Below, piece by piece: positions 50,901 through 63,093 of a stretch of DNA of 64,000 nt. A program made the translations under genes and the position numbers. Position 1 is the first letter of the stretch. Every line of letters starts with the position of its first letter. The notes beneath the pieces were generated by a model. It was not told where the DNA came from. It worked only from the letters and a program-made list of their open reading frames with translations, and did no database searches. The stretch spans positions 8,682,467 through 8,746,466 of the forward strand of contig JALIRH010000001.1 in assembly GCA_023055505.1 (NCBI GenBank). The letters run 5' to 3'. The DNA comes from Callipepla californica brunnescens. Taxonomy: Eukaryota; Chordata; Aves; Galliformes; Odontophoridae.

Positions 50901-52369
50901 TGATAATGCTGATTATGAACTTAATAATCCTTTAAAATTTTGTTTTAATACTAGATAAATCAAAAGAGTGCAATTTTAGATTATCAGCCACCAACGGCAG
51001 CGCTGCAAATCAGTTTAGTCATAGGAATGCTTGTTCTGCTGCAAATCCTATAGTAAATGGAGGACCTTGTACCTGTATAAAGTAGAAAACTGTTTTTCGG
51101 AAGAAAGCTACAAAAAAAAGTCCTTTTCAAGCAGTATGGCAGACACGTTTCAAAATACTATTTAACAAAACGGTTATGTTTGGCACCTAGACTTTTCCTA
51201 CCTTTTCCTTTCATCTCAAAGTCTAAGATTGCTCAAATTTTCCAAGATCATGAGGTTCTAACTGGCAAATGTCTCTATACTGAAACTAATTTTAAGTCAC
51301 TTTGATGTATAATTAATAATGCCCACACAAGTGTTCTTTTGCTTGTAACATCCAATCCCTCAATGAGGTCTTGATATTAGATATCCTTCAGTCTTTCTTT
51401 GCTGCTAAAAGAAATCTGAAATAATAAGAGAAAAGGGATAGGAAAATCTCTGTGGTTTACTCATCTCTAAGGAAAATGTTTTACCAATTTTCTGATGCAG
51501 AAAATATATCACCAGACAATTTTAGTATCATGGATTTAGGTTCTATTTTGTTTTATTTGTTTTTGTTTCTTTGGTTTTATTACAACAAGGACCATAAGGG
51601 AAAAAACTGAAAACAGTCTGACAGCCGTGAGAGATCAAGGATCTTTCCCCTACAGCAGTTTTGAAGTCTGTCAGTCAGTGGAAATTTAACAAATGTGGAG
51701 GATGAGAAAGAAGGGATGTCTGTGTTCAAGAAGTACCTTGCTGAGAAGAAATATCTGTGTACCTTATACCTGATTGACTGTGTAAGCAGAATATTCACAG
51801 GCTTATCTGGCTGGAAGACAGTAGTTTGAGCTACAGAAAAACTCTTGTCTTCAAATGGTATTTTTCTTTTGGAATATGTTATCTACTTGCCTATAATGCT
51901 TTTCCCACTCCTCAAGAGATACTGACTAGGACTACTCAACGATGTGACTTATATGAATAGGCACACTTAGCCAGTGTTAGATGTTAGATATAAAAGCAAA
52001 GAACAATCCTGACATTTGGTTGAATGAGTCAGTCTGACTTTGGAGAAGGCAGTTATGGGAAAGAAAACCTAAGGACAAATACATCTGAGAAAAATCAAAG
52101 TATAATAAATAAAAAAATGTGAGAAACAAAATGCACAACAGAAAGGAATAGTGGGTGACGCTTGCAATAGTCATTCTCCAGGTGAATGCTGAGCCTAACT
52201 ATTACTAAAAATCACACCTGCATGGAGAAAGAACTAGCAGGCAGCTGAAGTGACAGTTGCAAATTCCTTTCCTTAGAGAGAACAACAAAATACACCAGAG
52301 AAAGTGAGAAAGAGGTCGCTGATATTTAATTTTAGTTCAGTCAACTGTTCATACAGCAATGGTTGCATG
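47949..52369. other. Unassigned AT-rich non-coding DNA
   Basis: No gene, RNA gene or recognisable transposon. It contains an AAAC repeat at 50024-50060. Open frames are all under 75 codons. Confidence 0.55.
50024..50060. repeat. (AAAC)n microsatellite
   Basis: AAAAC units passing into about six uninterrupted AAAC units. Confidence 0.92.
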
Positions 52370-52872
52370 AAGAGTTTCAGTAAAGTGCTTTTGGTGAGAT
52401 GAGATGACCTGGTGATATCGTGTTGCAAAAGCTGGCTTCTTCTCTGGCCTAACTCTAGATGCTGGTTAAGACACTTTATTTTGCTATGTGACAGCTGTGT
52501 GTGGTTGTCTGGAATATGGTTTGTCTTTTACATCGCTGTTGCCACTGTTGAAACTCACCACTTATCACCTCACTGTGCTCACATCCACTGTTTGGTCTCC
52601 ATAAACATTTAGCAAGTGTCAGTGAGTACCAGTGGGTGCAACTTTTTCCACATGGAGGAACTGAGTGACACACCTTTGCTTCATACACATTTCTGTGTCA
52701 GATGCCAATTTGTCATATAGTCCCTCTGCTGCCATCTCTCACACAGCAACAAAATGTAATGGAATACTGGCTGGAAGATTCAGTCTCTACTGCCATACCA
52801 CCAACATCCACCTCTGATGTCATGGGCCAATATAACAAAATAGGAGGCAGTACTTTGGGAGCAGCACGTGTA
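52370..52872 (-). pseudogene. Mariner transposon copy D with partial transposase
   Basis: The most informative mariner copy. The right end has the 5' terminal repeat (AATAGGAGGCAGTACTTTGG, 52840-52859, then GAGCAG) ending next to a TA. On the minus strand, after a leader of about 200 bases, the transposase starts around 52680. It shows FLHVEKVAPTGTH, then LLNVYGDQTVDVSTVR (helix-turn-helix DNA-binding region), and VKDKPYSRQPHTAVT. The sequence then jumps to the catalytic domain: RVRPEKK, and LLQHD at about 52417-52431. That D matches the aspartate of the mariner HDNAxPH motif, here decayed to HDITRSSH. Three stops interrupt the DNA-binding part, and the first catalytic aspartate is in the deleted segment. 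The 3' terminal repeat is not recognisable, and the left boundary is uncertain. A full-length mariner is about 1.3 kb; this is about 0.5 kb. Confidence 0.85.
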
Positions 52873-55800
52873 CGAAGCTCTTCATGTGTGCCAATTACGA
52901 GACTACAAAAGTCAGTCAACTTAATTAATGTTATATTTCCAGATGATGAAAATTAAACACCAATAACAATACTAAAATTTGTGATATATTTTGGCTGAAA
53001 ATACTCATTCTGAGAGAGCTTCAGATGCAGTTCAGTACTAGTGTTCAGAAAAAATGCACTTAACATGCTTCTAGATTACAATTATCAATAGAAATCTACC
53101 TTTGTATGTTCAATGGGTAATGAATTATTCCTTATATTACCTCTGCATATTATATTTATTATTGCTGTTTATTCATTTGGATTTTTATCTTTTATTGATA
53201 GGAAAACTTTTTTTATGTACACTATATAAATATTTAGTAGCTCTGATGAGTGTTTAATTTGTTTTTATTATGTTACAATTGTTTTGTTAACAGTTTGGAG
53301 TTCTATTATAACAATGCAAAATGAAGATCTTTATCTTTTTGCAGTTATTTGGCTTATGCAAAGAGAAATATTAGTTTGCTCTTAGGGAAATTGTTGATAT
53401 TGTGTACACATCTACATTTGTCTGATGCATTTTATATTTCTGTTGTAACTCTGTGTTGACTGCTTTCCTCATACTTTCCCAATTTCTGTGATTTTAAGAA
53501 TAATATGAGATAATTACAAACAATTAAATGTATGCCCAATTTAAGAACCAAAAACAATAGCTAGCGAAGTTTGTCCAGAATATTACAGTTCCTTAATCAT
53601 CATAAGATATACTCTGTTGAAGCTTTAAGAAGTACAGTGTTAAGTGGTTTTAAATAGTGTCCTAGAATTTAATTTACAAACAAAGCTTCTGACTTTTTTG
53701 TTCTTATTATTACTATTAGCATCCTCGTGCTTGCTTCCTGCTTCCTGCAGACTGGCAATCTTTTCTGAAGTTCATCACAAGCAACATTTAGTTTATGTAT
53801 GATCATGAAAAATTAAGCTATTGCTGGCCTCCAGCTACAGTGTTCTAACTCCAGATACATTCACATGATGATACTATAATTAAAAACAGAAGGGAGAGAG
53901 TGTAAAAACAACACACAGTCACACCATAAAACATAACTTCAGTAGCAACTGAAGTCACATGGTTATAATCACAGGAAATTAATAAGAAACTAAAAATAGT
54001 TGTGTTCGTTTCCTGTGCATCGCACATTGCACATTAATGATAAATTACTTTCTCACTGTATTGCAGGTCACTGATAAATTAGCTACAAACATTCTGTCCT
54101 TTTGAATAGATTAGATTATCATTAGCTACATGAGTATTTTCCATGTGATTCTTAATCAGGAGTTAAGAAAGCTATGCTAGGAGTTATCGCATTTAATCCA
54201 ATGTATTCAATCAGTGCTACAAAATCATTATGAAAGAAAAGCAAAATAGTGGATGTTTTATTCTTGTAAATCATAATCTGAGCAAAGAATGTAAACAGAA
54301 TAATACCAAAAAGAAGTATTTTCTAAATCATTCCTCTTGACAGCATCGAAAAAGAAAATCTTAACAGTGAAAATGCTAATAAAGCTAAAAGCATAAAAGA
54401 GCCTTTTCTGAAGAGCATTAAAGTCAGTAAAAAGACTTACTAATACTGTAATAAGTTGTAAACTCAACTGAAATAACTGAAAAGCAGTGGTACCTGCTTT
54501 TACTGTTTACCTGTTTTACTGAGGTTCCTGGTAGCAACCAGTAGCAAACAGTGATTAGATACCCCATGGCTCACTCTTTATGACTGAGTAATGACTATTA
54601 ACCAGACTATCATTATTAATGGGTTTTCATCTTCGTGACCAACATTACAGATAAAGTAAAAATTTCTTTAGATACTTTCTATGATCCTCAAAAAGCAAGA
54701 TGTAATCATACGTGTTGAAAGAAGCGATGTATTTGGTAAAAATATTGCCTATCAAAGAGGATAGATGTTGTCCATTAAGGTAATTTCTGGCATGGGATTC
54801 AATAGAATTCTCCTGACGCACTTGTTGTTCTTGCAGAATGAAATGAATATTCAACAGAACTACTGAACAACATTTCTCAAAAATTTTCATTAGACTACAA
54901 TCCACATATACTTAAGAAAAGAATTCTTTCATTTCCAAGGGATTGGGAAGAGTTAAATTAGTAGCCACTTGCCTTTATCCAAACTCTTACCCACCCCTTT
55001 GTGGCAAGTGATACTAGAGCATTACAAAAAAACAGAAGTCTAGTCTTACCTGGATATGTGGTTTTCACATCTACACGTAAATTCTGATTTCTGGTTTCAA
55101 GAGCGCCCAGGATAGACAACTATTTTGAACTTATAATTATGGTATTAAATTACTCAGTTGTTAGATAAATGATTCATATGGGCTACTTGAGATAAAATAA
55201 GTGAGTTGGGATTTTCTACGAATGAGACTATTAAGGTTTTGATAGCAAATCATAACATGCTGAAGAGTGTCTTTACAAATCCCCATACTCTTCTCATAAT
55301 TAACAAAACTGGCAATCCTTAGATTTTATTTTTTTTCATAAGGAACTGCCTAAAGTTCTTAGAATACCAGAAAAATTTGAAGGGTGCAGAAGTATACTGC
55401 ATTTTAAAATGGAAGGTAAGAATGTATCAGATAAAACTTATGACTGTCTTTAAACTCAAAAAGCATACTGACAGAAGCAAAATCACACATGTTAAGAAAA
55501 ACAGTAGCTCCTCCCTTCCTATCTTTACTACTCATCCAATTCCTCTTTCCTGATGTTTGTTTGGCTTCTGTTTGGAAAAGGAAAGATCCTACTTAGTCGT
55601 GGGTAAATCTCATGTCTTATTTTCTTATTAGAGGTTTCCAAGCTAATGTACTGAGTCATTTTGATGCAATGCAGGACCTGCAATTCTTGTTCCCAGTGCC
55701 GTTCTTTTCTTTTTCTGTATCATTGCCTTGCACTGTCAAAACCAGAAACGAGATGAGAAGTTAGCAAGTCTGCAAAATGCTGAAAACAGAGTAAATCAGA

Positions 55801-58800
55801 AATATTCAGTTCATTTTTATGGTGTAATTTTGAGTGACTTTTGGTAATTGTTGATCACAGTTCTCTGGCAATCTCAACTCTATGACATGCTAAAATGGCT
55901 GCAGAAAAGTTGAGTCGAATGAAAGGAACAGACAGTGATAGTTCTGCAGAAAGTTAAGCCCACTTAAGTAGTTCATTGCAGTTCAGAGATTAATGTAGCA
56001 AGGTCAAAATGACTTAAGCAGAATGTATCCAGAGAGGAGGCCACTTTGCCTCTTGCTGTGCAACTGCTATAATTCTTCTTTCGTGGAAAAAACAACAGAA
56101 TATAGAAAGCAATGTGAAAAAGAATTTGTTTCTTTTTTCCCATTTCATTATGTATTGAATAAAAAGAAAAAAAAACTTCTCATTGCCAACTCAGATTAAT
56201 ATTTGATGTTGAAGATTACTTCAAAACTACTCAAATTTTTTGGAGTAAAGAATGATAACTGAATATTAAGAATTCCAGCAGAACACTTTTTCTATTTTAC
56301 CTGCTTGCAATTTAATGAAACATTTTCTTATCATTTTCAGAACTTTTCCACACTGATTCCTTACTTGATATTTTATACAGGGAATAATTTATCATGTCTA
56401 ATTTTATACTGTTCTCTAATTATATTGGCTGTAGAAGAAGGTCTCATTTTAAAAAATTCCCATTATTTTCATCAAACATAGTTAATTAAGACTTTACATG
56501 AACTCCAGGAAACAATCCTGTAAAATAGAATCAAAATGTTACATTTTTGATCACTTTATTTTCCCTCTGGTTTCATAATCTTTGTCTACGCTTCAAAGAC
56601 AAAAACACATTATCAAAATCTACAGTTTACGCAAAGGTATACAACAGTCAAACTCCAACTATAATTTAATGCTTTCCAACACATTAACAAGGAGGATTTA
56701 GGGACACAGCTTCTTCCTAACAGCACCAAAAACAGATACCCTCCCTGACAGCACCTTTGTTTGCAAAAGAATTCCTAAGATTTTGATCCCTATACTAAAA
56801 CTATACAGGTGAATCCGATTTTCTTATTTTCCATGTAGAAATGCCTCTCAGTACTCCTCCTGTATTTTCATTTCATGTTAGGAAATACATGCACTAGCCA
56901 AAGATTTTCAAAGCGAGAGTACATAAGCATGGCCACAAGCATACTTTTCCTACTTGTGTTGCAAAAATGAGCCTTTTGAATAGCACTTACTTGAATATGT
57001 GGCAGTAAGGAAGATGAAAAACTTCTTTGAACTCCAAACCAGACAGTGTTTGCCTTACAGACTATTCTAAGAAAGAATTAGATCCTTCAATTTCTCTAGG
57101 ATTAGACATTTTGAATTCTGTTTAATTTTTCTGAGGAGTAGATAAATGGGAGAACAAATTAATAAGGAAAATTTTAAGGCTTGGATATTCTGATTCACAG
57201 ACTCCATTAAAAATTATGCTAAAAACTTTTCTAATAAAACTCCCTTGTCAAAGGTAGCTTTAACAGCATCAAGGAAGTCATCAAGAGCAGCAGAAATTAC
57301 CTTCAATAATTCATCCTTAGTACTAAAATACTCCATTTCTGTAATAGTTCAGTTCTCATTAACAGTCTATATTCATTTCTTAATTAGATGCATTAAAATA
57401 GGTAGGTTTGGGTTAAAGCAACCGTTCTTTCTAACAACTCATTCATATTCAAGCAAAGATACAAGTATGTGGCAGCTCTTCCTCCTCTTGGAAAAAAAAG
57501 CATAATAATGACCTCCTTTTTCTCACCTCTTAACCTCAGTAGATAAGAAGACTGTAGGGGTCAAAGTGAAAAACTGAAATTGGGTTTGGTGCAGTGAAGA
57601 ATGACAGCTGTCCACCCCTCCTTCCAGGAGATGGAAATGCACAGGACAGAGACAAAGACCTATATTTGAAGTATCACTGAGAGGTGATCCTTAAGGGAGT
57701 AAGAATAACAAAGTTATGATCTAATTAAAGAACATCTCCTACATGTCACTTTTCTTGCACATCCAGGATGCAATACTTCTTTCTATGAACTTGGTAGAAA
57801 GACTGGAGGCAAGATATATTGTTATACTAAGACTGTGTCATGATTCTAAAGTCTATGTGTACTAAATCAAAATTTAAATAAAGCAGTTTTGCACTCACTA
57901 CATTTCAAAACCAAAATCTATCTAAACTTTGCAAAGTTCAGTGTTGGTTGTTTCCTACTCACAACCCAAATGTGAATGAAATAGTGTTTAACTTCCCCTT
58001 TTTCTTTAAAGGCATGTGAAAATGTCATGCCATGGTTGCTGTTACCAAGTGACTTTATTTAGTAACATGGATATTATGGATTTCCAGTGAAATGAAGATA
58101 AACAGTGAAGTTGTAGTTCCACAGTCATCATAACTGTCTCTACAAACTAAACTACCTATGTCTCTTATTCTTTAGTTCAGCAAAAATGTTTGTCTACGCG
58201 CATAGTGGACCATATACAACCCAGATCATACTAATCCAGGCAAAATTGTTCTACTAATGATAAAATCATTCATACTAGCTGACAAATAACTTATTTTAAG
58301 AGAAGGAAAGTGTAAGTATGCCAGTCTTATCAAATGCAGTTAGTGTACTCACACAGCTAATTAAGACAAGCTTTATGTGGTACAGACTCTGCCATGTAAC
58401 TCATCATTACATCTTACACGCAATATTTGTCAGGAACCAATAAGTTTCATTAGCACCCTACAGTCAAAATAAGTAGTACGGATTGATTGGAACTTTTCCT
58501 TTTTTCCACTTCTACTCTGAATATTTCTCTGAACATTTTTTTATGCACTGGCATAATTAATACATAGATTTTGAGAGATTTTTCCCACAGAACTGACGGA
58601 TATATTGTAAAAAATGCACATAGATCAATGAAATGTTAAATGTTTATACTATTTTTATTAGTAAAGTGAGCTGAATAAGAATTTTTGCTAATAAATGGAA
58701 TTGAAAATCATATGTCATATATAATTTTTTGTAAAAAAACCAAACTGTTGCCAGCCAAATGTAGAGCAATCTTTCACTTATTACCACTGGTCTTGCTAAT

Positions 58801-59764
58801 TCAGACTCCAAATTTCCAATAAATTAGAATATCATAACATGCCAACTTGAAACTATTGTGTGATTTGCATCATAGATTGAGGAGTCACCTGTATGAGAAA
58901 AGGTGGATGACTTCGTAGATTTTCTGGATAAAAGTGGAGTCACACTTTGGGGTGACTGTGAATGCCAACAGTAGAGAGATGATAGATTTGAAATGACCTA
59001 GGTAAAATTTCAAAAAGAAACTCCATCACAACATTCTTAGAGTTTACACAGTATGTTCCACAGGACAAGGCACAAGGGATAAAAATAGAATTGAAAAGCC
59101 ACAGAATAAAAATGACTTTCACCAGAAATTTTCCAACTACTGCATTTAATGGAAAGAAACATCAGCCTGTTTTCAACTACAGGCATGAAGTGCCAGCTTT
59201 GTGTCTGGTACTCAGTTCACTATGGATCAATGAGGAAAATAAAATTAAATAAAAATAAAAATAATAAAAAAAAGCTTTGCAAACCAATGGTTGTTATCTT
59301 CCAAGCATGCAGTGTGTTATCCAAGAATGATGCTGCAACGTGTTATATCTGAAGTAGTCAGTAATTGCAGTCAATTGCCTTCCTGCATATTTATTATCTG
59401 TTAGCTCAACCTACAGAAATAGGTAAATAACTGGTTCAAGAGAAAAAGAAGAACCAAGAAGCTAAACACTTTGTTTATACACAATGTCATATATGGCCTT
59501 TTTTTTTTCATTCTTTAGTTTTGTACACAATGCTAAAGCAAGTGCTGGGCAAAGAAAGGCAAAGTAAAATCTTCCCAAACACTGTCATTGTGATTTAAAA
59601 AACATTGATGTTTTGTCAATAGTACTAGATATTTTATAATACTGTAAATATACGATAATTTCTTTTCATACACAATCTTCAGCTTGTTTGCTTGTTGTCC
59701 ACTAATGTTTCCAATGGGGAGATTCCTATCCAACAGCACACTGAGAGCTTTAATTAGGCAATTT
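52873..59764. other. Long unassigned AT-rich stretch
   Basis: About 6.9 kb with no recognisable gene, RNA gene or mobile element. Open frames are all under 90 codons and without motif. Short A/T runs occur but no long microsatellite. Confidence 0.55.
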
Positions 59765-59835
59765 CACATAATCACAAAATCTCAGATTTGTGTGGGTTGG
59801 ATAATCATCTAGGCCATCTCTACTCTTATCCCACT
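59765..59835 (-). mobile_element. Probable CR1 3' terminus, very short and old
   Basis: CACATAATCACAAAATCTCA followed by GTGTGGGTTGGATAATCATC and TAGGCCATCTCTACT matches the layout of an inverted CR1 end (tail repeats, TGGGTTGGAA, GATCATCTAGTCCAA), with many changes. Confidence 0.55.
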
Positions 59836-61599
59836 GGCTCTGATTTTCATTTAATAAATATCATTGCACACTAGTCTATGAGCTACAGTTTCTTTTTTAA
59901 AGAGCTCCTTAGAGTAAGCATACCCAAATATTTACACTTTCTCATCATGTAAGGCAGTTTAAAAAGAAAACAGTCGACAGAACAGCTAATCTGTCAGAGA
60001 AGGGCAGAAAGAGATCTTCACACTAGATTTGTTACATTTCCCCATTTTTACCTCTAAGCAGGCTGATTATACTTCTTAAAATGAGCCCCTATTCTTTATC
60101 TAAATGATTTTTTTACTTGTTCAACAAGTGACAAAATATATGGAAGTCACTGGACCAAACTAAGAAATGACATTTTTGCATCTCTCTTTTCAGTCATTTT
60201 CAATAATCTTGTAGTAGTTAAATGAAGAAAGTGTTGATGTATTTGCTGTATGGCTCAGAGGCGTGAATGTAAACCTTTGGATTAAATTTGCCTAGTCTAC
60301 CACCATTAAGAGATCATTTTGTGCCTTCTCATTCTCCATACATTTGTAATCACATGTAAACTTTATCATCAGCTTCCCTTTCCAGAAGATGATTGTCCCA
60401 TATTTCAGGTTATAGGACACCCTCACAAGCCAGGAAACCAAATAAATCCACTGCAGGAATGTCCTCAGAATTCCAATGTTTTTATTTGCACTTTTTACAG
60501 AGCAAATATAGAACGTCTATACTTTCAGCCTATTTTATTTTGCCTTGGACCTTACAATGGAAGACTCTAACTCCTTTTGATTTTAAGTCGGCACAAACTA
60601 ATAGCATCATAGCTGAAGTGAAATTTCTTGCTCTGTGTCTGTACTAAAGTCTTTGGGAAGAATGCAAATTTTTGTTTTGCTTGTTCTTGCTGGCACAAGG
60701 TTCTCTTGTCACTAATTTTTATGAGGCTAAATGTTTCTTTTTGCTCTACCGCACATGGAAGAAAAAGTTAATCCTCTTGACTCGCTGTGGTGAGACATGC
60801 TTTGCATAGAAAAAGTTACTTGTGGCCCAGTACATAGAGGCTTTGTCCAGCTGAGTTCTCCGGGGCAACACTTAAATTCTCCTTATTCAAGCATATTGGG
60901 ACCACACAGATTTCCAATCAAAAATTAGATCTTTTTTAATAGCAGAAGAACTGACTTTAGACTGTGGTTACATACTGGTAAATATTCTAGTCTGTAGCTC
61001 TCAGTCATCGCACTGGTTAAATATCAGTACAGTCTCCAGTGCAGTTTTGACTCAATTACTATTCTTTCAGATTATTTTTGGGAGTCACTTGAATGCGTTG
61101 TACAAGTCTGGAACTATTTGTAGAGACATGCAATCACTGTATTTGGGAAGAGGAAAAGTTTGTGTATGCAAGAAACAACACAGATTTGGGGTCAAAAAAA
61201 CCCCTCAAAAAAAACCAATAAACAAACATCAAAAAGTTCCTGCTCAGATTTATTTAGGATTAATCTGTACTTCAACTTAATCAGATTTAAAAAAGCCTGT
61301 TGGGCTGGTGATATGTAAGATACTAAAGATCCTTATCCTGTGACCACAACAATGTGGATAATGTCATTAGAAAAACTCAGCAATGCTCATCCCACTCATG
61401 ATCTCTTCTAGAATATGGAGCCATAGAGAGCCATGGAGAATGGACAGCAGTTCCTAAGACACAAGCTGACACAGAAAGACAAAGAGCTTCATCTGATGCA
61501 GTCACGAAATCTGTATCAGATCAAGTTTCATGTCCTCTGCACACTTCATGTCACAAAACAAATGGAGTGCAGTCTGGCACCATGAGTTTAGTGGGTGAC
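59836..61599. other. Unassigned non-coding DNA
   Basis: No gene recognised. The frames at 60319-60570 and 60393-60647 overlap each other and lack motifs. The stretch just before 61600 may be an unrecognised 5' part of the CR1 that follows. Confidence 0.5.
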
Positions 61600-61832
61600 A
61601 GTGAGGCTCATAGTGATGAAGTGCTGGAACAAATTGCCCAGAGAGGTTGTGGATGCCCTGTCCCTAGAGGTGTTTAAAGCCACGATGGATGGGCCCCTGG
61701 GCAACCTGATCCAGTACTTGATCTAGTGGTTGGCCACCATGCCTGTGGCATGGAGATTGGAAAGTGATGATCCTTGAGGTCCCATCCAACCCAAGCCATT
61801 CTATTCTGTTTCTATTTCTATGAATCTATGGT
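61600..61832 (+). mobile_element. CR1 LINE 3' end, plus orientation
   Basis: Plus-strand CR1 end in order: GTGCTGGAACAAATTGCCCA, GAGAGGTTGTGGATGCCCTG, TCCCTAGAGGTGTTTAAAGC, GATGGATGGGCCCCTGGGCA, ACCTGATCCAGTACTTGATC, GTGATGATCCTTGAGGTCCC and ATCCAACCCAAGCCATTCTA, with a TTCTATGAATCTATGG tail. It is well preserved and 5'-truncated, so probably a younger copy. Confidence 0.93.
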
Positions 61833-62505
61833 AATAACACAGAGCGTCTACTATGATGCAATATATGTGTCTGTCAGGTTCATATACTTTATATGCCAGA
61901 TCCATTGTCACTTGCAAAGTCATTAAATTAACATTCTGATTTAAAACACCCACTGTGGATATATAAGCACTCAGACATTATGAGTTGACATTTGAAATTA
62001 CAGATATAAAATAGGCTAAGACTACAAAATAGGGTGTACACAGGCATGGATTTCAGAAAGAACATGGTAACAGAAAAATAGTTGCTAAACTTTGTGATTT
62101 TCAGTTCTGGAACATAGAATCCAAGAAATATGATATATTCATTGGTAAACGTCAATCTAGTTTCAACATTATTATTTTTTAAAGACTAGGTATTAATTCT
62201 AGCAAATTATATCAACATTTCCTCTATAAATATGCTTTATGTGTTCATTAGAGATGTCTTCATCTGTTTGGGTTATAACTTTAAAGGAGACAATCTTCCA
62301 ACACTTTGCCAGGCTCAAGTTCCAAATTGTTCATCTAGACATTTCTAAGAAAATTTGCTTTGCATTTAGTGCACATAGAAATGCAATAGAACATAAGGGC
62401 CAAATCTGCAGCTGATAGATAATGTGTCTCCAGAAAGAATTTGCCGAACCAAAGATAGCATGTTGCCCTTTTCTTCTGCTGGAAAAACACTTGTTTGCCA
62501 TCTGA

Positions 62506-62559
62506 AACTATTAAACTATTAAAACTATTAAACTATTAACTGTTAAACTATTAACTATT
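62506..62559. repeat. Tandem repeat of about 8-9 bp units
   Basis: Repeated AAACTATT and AAAACTATT units, with TAACTGTT and TTAACTATT variants towards the right end. Confidence 0.88.
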
Positions 62560-63060
62560 GAAATCTCAGCCCTTGTGGTTTTACAGCCTTTACTGACTCA
62601 AAAAATATCACACTTAACAAGAAGATGGGGGAAGAAGGATCACCTCTCCTAAGAGCAGTGAAAGACACAACTTCTTATATAAGAAGAGGGCCACATCTCT
62701 TGGCTTCATCGCCCAAAAATGTGTGTGTATTCATCATTCAATGCAAACAGTACTTCACTATAGAAACTTAGCCGAGGGAAGGTGCAGAGATACTGAAAGA
62801 TCTGCAGTGCTGCATTGCAGACATGATATGTTTCACTAGGGTGAATCTGAAACAATGAGGAACAGAAGGTAGTGTGGGGACTAGAAGAACATCCTTGACT
62901 TTCGCAGCTTGTCAATACCATCCTCTGCACACACCTCATGTCTTGAATGAATATAAATTCTAAGAGGGTGTGCGTGTGTTTTTGAGATATCTGGGCTACA
63001 TATTTTGATGCTTTCTTTTTTTTAATTATATCTTGAGAATTTCAGCTAAAAAGACATGCA

Positions 63061-63093
63061 CGCACACACACACACACAAAACAAAACAAAAAA
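63061..63093. repeat. (CA)n/(AAAAC)n microsatellite
   Basis: About eight CA units followed by CAAAACAAAACA. Confidence 0.9.
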
